Source of the DNA: Candidatus Iainarchaeum sp.
GTDB lineage: Archaea > Iainarchaeota > Iainarchaeia > Iainarchaeales > JAGHAR01
NCBI GenBank assembly: GCA_021161405.1
Contig: JAGHAR010000009.1
Location: 1-5,782 of the forward strand
Length of the DNA: 5,782 bases
Direction: 5' to 3'
The notes beneath the pieces were generated by a model. That model was not told where the DNA came from. It saw only the letters and a list, made by a program, of their open reading frames with translations, and did no database searches. Each line of letters opens with the position of its first letter. Position 1 is the stretch's first letter. Made by a program: the position numbers and the translations under genes. Below are positions 1 through 4,755 of the stretch, in pieces.

Positions 1-134
1 CAGCTCCTACCGGCTTGTTCGGTCTAACAAACGAGGAAATTTTCCTTGATATTGGTTTGTTTATAGTAGCAATTCTCCTGATGCTTGCTTTTATTTCACG
101 ATATACAAGGTTAGTGATTGAAGCAAGAAAATAA
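1..134 (+). CDS. C-terminal end of a type I membrane protein (5' truncated)
   Basis: An open frame, whose first complete codon is at base 3, enters from the left edge and stops at TAA 132-134, giving 43 visible residues. They begin APTGLFGLTNEEIFLD, continue into one hydrophobic membrane segment (about IGLFIVAILLMLAFI), and end in a short basic tail, SRYTRLVIEARK. The positive tail after the last membrane segment predicts an extracellular N-terminal part and a cytoplasmic C terminus. The following gene starts 13 bases later on the same strand, so the two are probably in one operon. The pre-membrane motif TGLFGLTN recurs in modified form at the same place in the next two proteins. This suggests, but does not prove, that the missing upstream part is also a tandem-domain surface protein. 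The function cannot be read from this fragment. Confidence 0.8.
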   Translation, partial: APTGLFGLTNEEIFLDIGLFIVAILLMLAFISRYTRLVIEARK

Positions 135-137
135 TTT

Positions 138-141
138 AGGG
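138..141 (+). promoter_or_regulatory. Shine-Dalgarno-like AGGG for the 589-residue protein
   Basis: AGGG lies 6 bases before ATG 148, in the 13-base gap after the upstream stop codon. It favours ATG 148 over an in-frame TTG at 118, which would overlap the previous gene by 17 bases and put ten polar residues in front of the signal peptide. Confidence 0.5.
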
Positions 142-147
142 ATTGAG

Positions 148-1917
148 ATGTTTGCAAAAAGGTTTGTTCTTTTGGCTCTTTTGCTTTTATTTTTTGCCAC
201 AGCAGCGAATGCTCTGACATTAATTTTAGATAAAAATCAAATTTCAATTGAACAAAATTCCAGTTTTTCTGTAGCGACAACTTTAGTTAACGACTCGGCT
301 AATAAGGAATGCCTGCAGATCGAAGCAGAGAGTTGCTGCAATGGAATTACTATTCAGCCAGGCATTTCCCAAATATGCCTGAATCCAAATGAAAGCATAA
401 ATTTTGGCACAAGTATAAATGTTTCCTCGGTTAGTAATGGAGTGTATTCTGCTGTTTTAATAGTAAGCGATTCTAATTCAACAATCGAGAGGCAAATAGA
501 TATAATTGTCTTTTCCGCAGAAGTTGAAATTCTGCCAAGGTTCGCGCAGATATGCAAGGGTAAATATGGCGAGATAGCGGTTGAATTTGTAAACAATACT
601 AACAGGAACAAACAGCTTACTATATGGGCGGAAGGCGAGATGTTTCTGCCGTACTTTGATGAGAGCAAGCTATTTTTGCCTGCTTCTACTAGCAGAACAA
701 AAATATTGCATATTATAGCTCCGAACAATCTAACTGGAACGCAGAGTATAACAGTGTACGCTTCCACTCCAAACAAAGTTTACTCAGCTACTGCTGTATT
801 TGAAGTAATAAATTGCGAAGAAGAAAAACCGACTTTTGGTGTAGCTGCTGCGGATACAGTTATTAGCATGGATAAAAACACAATCAAGAATTTATATTTT
901 ACAATCACAAATTACTACAACGACAAACAAGAAGTGAATATTAATGTAGAGAGTGAAATCCCGGCAAATGTTTCTGAAAGCAAAATTCTGCTGGAGGCAA
1001 ATCAGACAGTCCAATCCTCTCTCAGAATCAATGTGCCCGCAGCCATAGATGCGAATACCTACAGAATAATTCTGCATGTGTGGAACGAATGGGATTATAA
1101 AACCTTAGAAATTAGAGTTAATGTTAGAGCAAAGCATACAACAAAGATAGAAATGCCTGATACTAATATAGTTGTAGAACAAGGTTCATTGACTACTGCG
1201 CAGTTCTATATTGAGAATACCGGCGATTATAACGATAGCTTTGAGCTTTCAGCTACTAGCGTAGATGGACTTGAGATTGTCTTCTCTTCGGAAAGGTTTA
1301 GTTTAAACAAGCACAAGGCCAAAACAGTGTTTGCAAGCATTAGCGCGGACTGCAACCTCGCTGTGGGAAGCTACGATCTCAGGGTTGTAGTTAAAAGAAA
1401 TGACAACATAATCTGGGACAAAAACATTGTTGTAAATGTAATTGAGAAGGTTAAAGCTGCTTTCATTGCTAAGCCGGAAGTATTGAGTTATACATCTAAC
1501 ATTTCAGTTGTTCGAGGAGAGAAAACAAGGCTTGAGGCAGCATTAGCAAATCCATTAGGAGAAGGTGTTAGGGTGCGTTTCTATCTTATAGGGTTTCCTA
1601 GCGGCATTGTTATTGAACCACAAGAATTTTTGCTTAAAGCTGCCGAAACAAAGGTAATAAAACCAGTATTGCATGTCGCAGATACAGTCAATAGCGGAGT
1701 ATACAGCGGTAAATTGGAAATTAGATTGAATAATGAAAGAATTTTTAAGAATCTCAGAATTAATGTAGCGGAGAGACCAACTACAGAGCAAAGAGAAATT
1801 ACAATTCCTCTGACAAGGGCTGGTCTGTTTACGCTAACGAACGCATTGATAGGAGCAATAGTAGTACTTGTGGTTTTAAATATCATTGTTTTCTTAATTC
1901 CATTAAGAAAGAGGTGA
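148..1917 (+). CDS. Secreted, C-terminally anchored surface protein with tandem Ig-like (NEW3-type) domains
   Basis: With the start at ATG 148 the product has 589 residues. Residues 1-22 form a classic signal peptide: basic MFAKR, a long Leu/Phe core, and an Ala-Asn-Ala cleavage site. The exported part is beta-rich and divides by eye into about five Ig-like domains (roughly 23-122, 123-225, 231-328, 331-436, 437-541). Several carry the hydrophobic-strand/Asn-turn pattern of NEW3 or CARDB-like domains, for example QFYIENTGDYNDSFEL in domain 4. A membrane segment at about 560-584 is followed by the stop-transfer tail PLRKR. Seven cysteines are visible; C136 and C223 bracket domain 2 and could form a disulfide. 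About eleven Asn-X-Ser/Thr sequons fit a glycosylated archaeal surface protein. No catalytic motif is seen. The next gene starts 5 bases after the stop. The role is inferred as structural, adhesive or scaffolding at the envelope; the exact function is unknown. Confidence 0.88.
   Translation: MFAKRFVLLALLLLFFATAANALTLILDKNQISIEQNSSFSVATTLVNDSANKECLQIEAESCCNGITIQPGISQICLNPNESINFGTSINVSSVSNGVYSAVLIVSDSNSTIERQIDIIVFSAEVEILPRFAQICKGKYGEIAVEFVNNTNRNKQLTIWAEGEMFLPYFDESKLFLPASTSRTKILHIIAPNNLTGTQSITVYASTPNKVYSATAVFEVINCEEEKPTFGVAAADTVISMDKNTIKNLYFTITNYYNDKQEVNINVESEIPANVSESKILLEANQTVQSSLRINVPAAIDANTYRIILHVWNEWDYKTLEIRVNVRAKHTTKIEMPDTNIVVEQGSLTTAQFYIENTGDYNDSFELSATSVDGLEIVFSSERFSLNKHKAKTVFASISADCNLAVGSYDLRVVVKRNDNIIWDKNIVVNVIEKVKAAFIAKPEVLSYTSNISVVRGEKTRLEAALANPLGEGVRVRFYLIGFPSGIVIEPQEFLLKAAETKVIKPVLHVADTVNSGVYSGKLEIRLNNERIFKNLRINVAERPTTEQREITIPLTRAGLFTLTNALIGAIVVLVVLNIIVFLIPLRKR
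1911..1917 (+). promoter_or_regulatory. Strong Shine-Dalgarno GAGGTGA that contains the upstream stop codon
   Basis: GAGGTGA lies 5 bases before ATG 1923 and includes the TGA (1915-1917) that ends the preceding gene. The GTG at 1914 is inside this element and so is an unlikely start. The arrangement fits translational coupling: a ribosome terminating on the first gene sits on the ribosome-binding site of the second. Confidence 0.75.
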
Positions 1918-1922
1918 AAAAG

Positions 1923-4064
1923 ATGAGGTTGTTCAATGTGTTGATAGGAATGATTGTTGCGTTTGTTTTAGTATCAGGCTTAAATGCAATAAGTGTAACT
2001 GGAGATTTTTATTTTGAGAGTGATTGTGTAATTCCTGCAAGTAATGTTTGGCTCCTGCAGAATGATTCTCCGTTTAGAGAAGTTGTTGAGATCTGGAGTA
2101 CGGACGGCATTGCAGCAGGCTGGATAAACCTAAACGGCAAATGGATTTCTACGGAAAAGGAAAGAATAGCTTTGCAACCTCATGAACAGAAGGAGGTTGT
2201 GATATTTATTAAGCCAACAGATTGCTATGTAGAGCCCGGGATATATGAATTCAAAGTGCATTTTAAGGATTCTGCAGAATTGATAAAAACCGTAAAGGTT
2301 AAGGTTTTAGAAACAAGAAAAATTGCAATAAACATTTCCCCAACTTCGCAAATTGTTGGACAATGCGAGCCCAAAGTGTATAATGTAAGAGTAACAAATA
2401 CCGGCAGAGAGGACGAGGAAATCTCTCTAAGTGTTTCTGGCTTGCCACAATCCTGGTATACGATTTCTCCAAAAAAATTCTACTTAAAAAAAGGAGAAAC
2501 ACGAGAATTGCCTCTCAGAGTGGAGGCTGCATGCGATGCACAGCTTAAGGAATATAGGTTTAGTGTTAAAGCCCAGATTGTAGGTACAAGTTTTATAGCA
2601 ACTACCTCCGCAAGCTACACAATTGAAGACAGACAGAAGATAGAAATCGAGGAGAAAAGTATTTCTGTGTGCAGAGAGGAAAGAACAGCAGTAGATATTA
2701 AGATATCAAACATTGGTAGGACAACAGACGAGCTAGAATTTTCTCTTGATGCTCCTTCTTGGGTTTCTCTAGATAAAAGATCTGTAACCATAGACAGCAA
2801 TTCTTCCCAGAGATTGCAATTAATATTTGCGCCAGCCCCAGAGAGAGCAGCAGATTTCAATGTTACTTTGAGTGTTTCTTCAAGAAAATTCAACAAAACA
2901 ACAGAAAAAACATTCAGGGTTAAACTGCTTGATTGCTATAATGCAGAGATAAGACCTTTGGATAATATATCCAAGGCATGTGCAGAAGAAGGATTTAAAC
3001 ACAGTTTCAGAATTACAAACACAGGCCTAAAAACCTTAAATCTCAGTTTGTATGTTACAAATTCAAAGGCAAGAATAAGCGAAAATAATCTTTCTTTAGA
3101 TGTCAATCAGGCCAAAAATATTACTATTGAATTTCCCAGAGCAGCAACAATTGGTAGAAGAGGAAAATTTAGCTATACGTTAACAGCTAAGAGCAGGTAT
3201 TTCAACTCTTCAATAAAGCGCACAGTGGATATTGAAGATTGCTACAATGTTATTGTTAGAGCAGCCATCCCTAGTACTGTAGACATGAACGCAGGCAGCG
3301 AAGAAGCATATATTATAAATGTGATTAACCGCGGTACAAAAGCACAAACCGTAAGTATTACTCTTTCTGCTCCTTCATGGATAAAGGTTGAGCCAAAGAG
3401 CATCGATGTAAAACCAAACGAAACAAAGAGAGCTTATTTATTTATTGCCCCTCCCTGCAAACTAAAAGAAGGAACAATAAAAGCAAGACTTAGTGCAAGT
3501 GCCAGGGACCTCAACTTTAGCAAAACTATAACCCTGAGAATATATAGCCCGCAATTTTCGGAGCTTGTTCTTAGCGCCAGGGGCAATGTATCTACTACCG
3601 CTGACTACAAACAGGTTAAGGCAAAGATAACTCTAACAAACGACTCTAATGTTATAATAAAGATTTCAGATATAAAATTGACAAATATTGAAGGAAGAAT
3701 TTCCTTAGCTAAAAGAGAATTGCAACCAAACGAAAAAACAGAGGCAGAGGTGGTTTTTTCTTTGGCGGAGGATTTCAGCGATGAAATACTGCCTCTTAGA
3801 TTGATGCTAAAGACGGACAAAGGAGTGATTTATAAAGTAGTCAAACTAACAATTAAAGCAAGGGAACAGCCCTCTCCACAAAGAGCTACAGGCTTCCTTG
3901 CTTTAACTCCGGAAAGCGCTCTACTTACAATTCTGGTAATAGTGATCGTTGCACTTGTTGCATATATTGTAAACTTAAAGCTATCTCAGCAGGAAGCGCA
4001 AGAAACAGCCAAACCAAAATCAAGAACAAAAACCAGATCAAAAACCAATAGAAAGAAAAAATAA
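1923..4064 (+). CDS. Large membrane-anchored surface protein with six tandem Ig-like (NEW3-type) domains and a basic cytoplasmic tail
   Basis: The start at ATG 1923 is fixed by GAGGTGA 5 bases upstream, and the product has 713 residues. Residues 1-22 are a signal peptide ending Leu-Asn-Ala. About six beta-sandwich domains follow (near 23-131, 134-234, 238-337, 341-440, 441-542, 543-646). The NEW3 signature is clear: VYNVRVTNTGREDEEISL (152-169), then LPQSW (174-178), with APSW at 277-280 and 483-486. First-strand cysteines C148, C250 and C353 are spaced 102 and 103 residues apart. The Asp-Cys-Tyr-Asn motif at domain ends recurs with C338 and C440, 102 apart. Candidate disulfides are C35-C101, C148-C204, C250-C338 and C353-C440. 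About fourteen N-glycosylation sequons are present. A membrane segment (about 666-687) precedes a 26-residue tail with ten Lys/Arg in its last 17 positions. It is probably co-expressed with the preceding protein. No enzymatic motif is seen. An envelope scaffold, adhesin or complex subunit is inferred. Confidence 0.88.
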   Translation: MRLFNVLIGMIVAFVLVSGLNAISVTGDFYFESDCVIPASNVWLLQNDSPFREVVEIWSTDGIAAGWINLNGKWISTEKERIALQPHEQKEVVIFIKPTDCYVEPGIYEFKVHFKDSAELIKTVKVKVLETRKIAINISPTSQIVGQCEPKVYNVRVTNTGREDEEISLSVSGLPQSWYTISPKKFYLKKGETRELPLRVEAACDAQLKEYRFSVKAQIVGTSFIATTSASYTIEDRQKIEIEEKSISVCREERTAVDIKISNIGRTTDELEFSLDAPSWVSLDKRSVTIDSNSSQRLQLIFAPAPERAADFNVTLSVSSRKFNKTTEKTFRVKLLDCYNAEIRPLDNISKACAEEGFKHSFRITNTGLKTLNLSLYVTNSKARISENNLSLDVNQAKNITIEFPRAATIGRRGKFSYTLTAKSRYFNSSIKRTVDIEDCYNVIVRAAIPSTVDMNAGSEEAYIINVINRGTKAQTVSITLSAPSWIKVEPKSIDVKPNETKRAYLFIAPPCKLKEGTIKARLSASARDLNFSKTITLRIYSPQFSELVLSARGNVSTTADYKQVKAKITLTNDSNVIIKISDIKLTNIEGRISLAKRELQPNEKTEAEVVFSLAEDFSDEILPLRLMLKTDKGVIYKVVKLTIKAREQPSPQRATGFLALTPESALLTILVIVIVALVAYIVNLKLSQQEAQETAKPKSRTKTRSKTNRKKK
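4028..4061 (-). terminator. Series of T-tracts downstream of the regulator gene, inside the 3' end of the opposite gene
   Basis: Read on the minus strand, transcripts leaving the regulator gene meet a six-T run (4056-4061) and two five-T runs (4040-4044, 4028-4032). These A-runs on the plus strand are also the Lys-rich codons of the basic tail of the 713-residue protein. They fit U-tract termination by an archaeal polymerase. Lys codons in AT-rich DNA give A-runs anyway, so the terminator role is inferred. Confidence 0.3.
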
Positions 4065-4076
4065 CTTTGTTTTTCC
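4065..4076 (+). terminator. T-rich tract ending the surface-protein operon
   Basis: The 12-base gap between the two convergent stop codons is CTTTGTTTTTCC, with a five-T run at 4070-4074 and no hairpin in front of it. Archaeal RNA polymerase terminates at such U-tracts without a stem-loop. The tract is short, so some read-through, antisense to the regulator gene, is possible. Confidence 0.4.
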
Positions 4077-4634
4077 TTACTTTCGGAAGAGCTTTATCAT
4101 ATCTGCTTTGGTGACAATGCCGCATATCTTTCCATTTTTTGTAAGTAAAACCGCTTGAGAATAGCGAAGCAATTCCCTAACAGCACTTGCGGGTGTTTCA
4201 TAACTTACACAAGGCAGTGAATCATTCATTATTTCTCCTACTTTTATTTCTCTCAAAGGTTTTCTGTTCAAAAGCTCTGCATTTGCTACTAGGCTTTTCT
4301 CTGACACAGAACCTATGCAACGCCCTTTTTCCAATACAGGCATCTGGGAGATTGCATACTTCTCAAATTTTCTAATGACATTGGCAACACTTTCGTTCTT
4401 AGTAGCGTAGATTACTCGCTGCGTAGCTATCTCTATAGCTTTTTTCTCTCTTTCTCTTGTCACTTTTTCCAAGGCAGTAAATATCTTCCTAGCTTTCTCA
4501 TAACTTGGCATAATTAAATTATTTTCAATTTTCGCTATCATACTTTGCGATACGCCTGCTAGTTCTGCTAATTCTTTCTGCGTTAATCCTAACGCTTTTC
4601 TCTTTACAGCTATTTCGCTCAGTTCTGGTAGCAT
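4077..4634 (-). CDS. Transcriptional regulator: N-terminal XRE-type helix-turn-helix plus two CBS domains
   Basis: The 185-residue product is a full-length archaeal-type HTH-CBS regulator (resembling the COG3620 group). Residues about 5-60 form an XRE/Cro-like helix-turn-helix: LTQKELAELAG (17-27) is the first helix and turn, and SQSMIAKIENNL (29-40) the recognition helix. A charged helix (about 45-68) links to CBS domain 1 (about 68-118, containing ISQMPVLEKGRCIGSVSE). CBS domain 2 spans about 130-184 (VGEIMNDSLPCVSYETPASA, then GIVTKADMIKL). Paired CBS domains bind adenosine-containing ligands (AMP, ATP, SAM or MTA depending on the protein) and change the output domain. The gene faces away from metK across 121 bases, so metK and its own promoter are natural targets; the ligand and targets are inferred. 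The start is ATG at 4634-4632. No Shine-Dalgarno precedes it and a TATA box lies about 28 bases upstream, which suggests a leaderless mRNA. Confidence 0.92.
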   Translation of the reverse strand: MLPELSEIAVKRKALGLTQKELAELAGVSQSMIAKIENNLIMPSYEKARKIFTALEKVTREREKKAIEIATQRVIYATKNESVANVIRKFEKYAISQMPVLEKGRCIGSVSEKSLVANAELLNRKPLREIKVGEIMNDSLPCVSYETPASAVRELLRYSQAVLLTKNGKICGIVTKADMIKLFRK

Positions 4635-4658
4635 ATAATTTTATGTAGTTGGGAAGCT

Positions 4659-4666
4659 ATTTAAAT
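4659..4666 (-). promoter_or_regulatory. Archaeal-type TATA box of the HTH-CBS regulator gene
   Basis: On the minus strand this reads ATTTAAATA/TTTAAATA, with purine-rich AGGAAT directly upstream as a possible BRE. It is centred about 28 bases before the ATG, so transcription would begin at or within a few bases of the start codon. This fits the lack of a ribosome-binding site. Positions are read by eye; the start site has not been measured. Confidence 0.6.
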
Positions 4667-4680
4667 ATTCCTATTGGAAT
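4667..4680. promoter_or_regulatory. Inverted repeat ATTCC-TATT-GGAAT, candidate operator between the divergent promoters
   Basis: Perfect 5-base arms (4667-4671 and 4676-4680) flank a 4-base centre. Symmetry extends, after one mismatch on each side, through AAA (4663-4665) and TTT (4682-4684). The repeat abuts the regulator's TATA box and covers its expected BRE, and ends about 20 bases before the TATA-like element of metK. A dimeric XRE-type protein bound here would block the regulator's own promoter and sit upstream of metK. Short AT-rich palindromes also arise by chance, so the operator role is a hypothesis. Confidence 0.4.
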
Positions 4681-4700
4681 TTTTCATTCAAAAAAGATTC

Positions 4701-4710
4701 TATTTTAAAA
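4701..4710 (+). promoter_or_regulatory. metK: TATA-like element for metK
   Basis: TATTTTAAAA follows a purine-rich stretch (4690-4696) that could act as a BRE. Counting about 26 bases from its centre puts the transcript start near 4732, leaving a leader of roughly 23 bases that contains the GGAGG ribosome-binding site. An alternative AT-rich box, CTTTTTAAG at 4711-4719, would start the RNA near 4742, just before the GGAGG. Confidence 0.45.
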
Positions 4711-4743
4711 CTTTTTAAGGAGGAGATTTCTGAGCAAATAAAC

Positions 4744-4748
4744 GGAGG
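4744..4748 (+). promoter_or_regulatory. metK: Ribosome-binding site GGAGG for metK
   Basis: GGAGG lies 7 bases before ATG 4756 and fixes the metK start. The resulting N terminus ([19 protein letters not shown]) aligns with the start of known MetK proteins, within two residues of the E. coli numbering. Confidence 0.8.
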
Positions 4749-4755
4749 CGATACA

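Noticed and set aside
354..776. 140-residue open frame on the minus strand
   Set aside because: It lies wholly inside the 589-residue surface-protein gene, has no ribosome-binding context and no recognisable domain. It is a frame shadow, as are the minus-strand frames at 892-1077, 1555-1791, 1581-1886, 2299-2502, 2615-2896, 3605-3820 and 5390-5656.
2471..2492. Two A7 runs in the 713-residue gene as programmed frameshift sites
   Set aside because: The zero frame stays open and encodes continuous NEW3-like sequence through both runs, which are ordinary Lys codons in AT-rich DNA. No downstream stimulator is evident.
3925..4125. 66-residue minus-strand frame across the convergent junction
   Set aside because: It overlaps the ends of both the surface-protein gene and the regulator gene. 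Its hydrophobic stretches are the reverse of the membrane segment and Lys-rich tail codons.
4187..4375. 62-residue plus-strand frame
   Set aside because: It is the reverse shadow of the HTH-CBS gene, whose family assignment is clear.
4674..4706. Bacterial sigma-70 promoter for metK (TTGGAA as -35)
   Set aside because: TTGGAA matches the -35 box at four of six positions, but no good -10 box lies 16-18 bases on (GATTCT matches three of six; TATTTT is 21 away). The archaeal TATA reading fits better, though this is not conclusive.
4635..4755. SAM riboswitch in the metK leader
   Set aside because: The predicted leader is only about 14-23 bases and no conserved SAM-riboswitch helices are visible, so there is no room for an aptamer.
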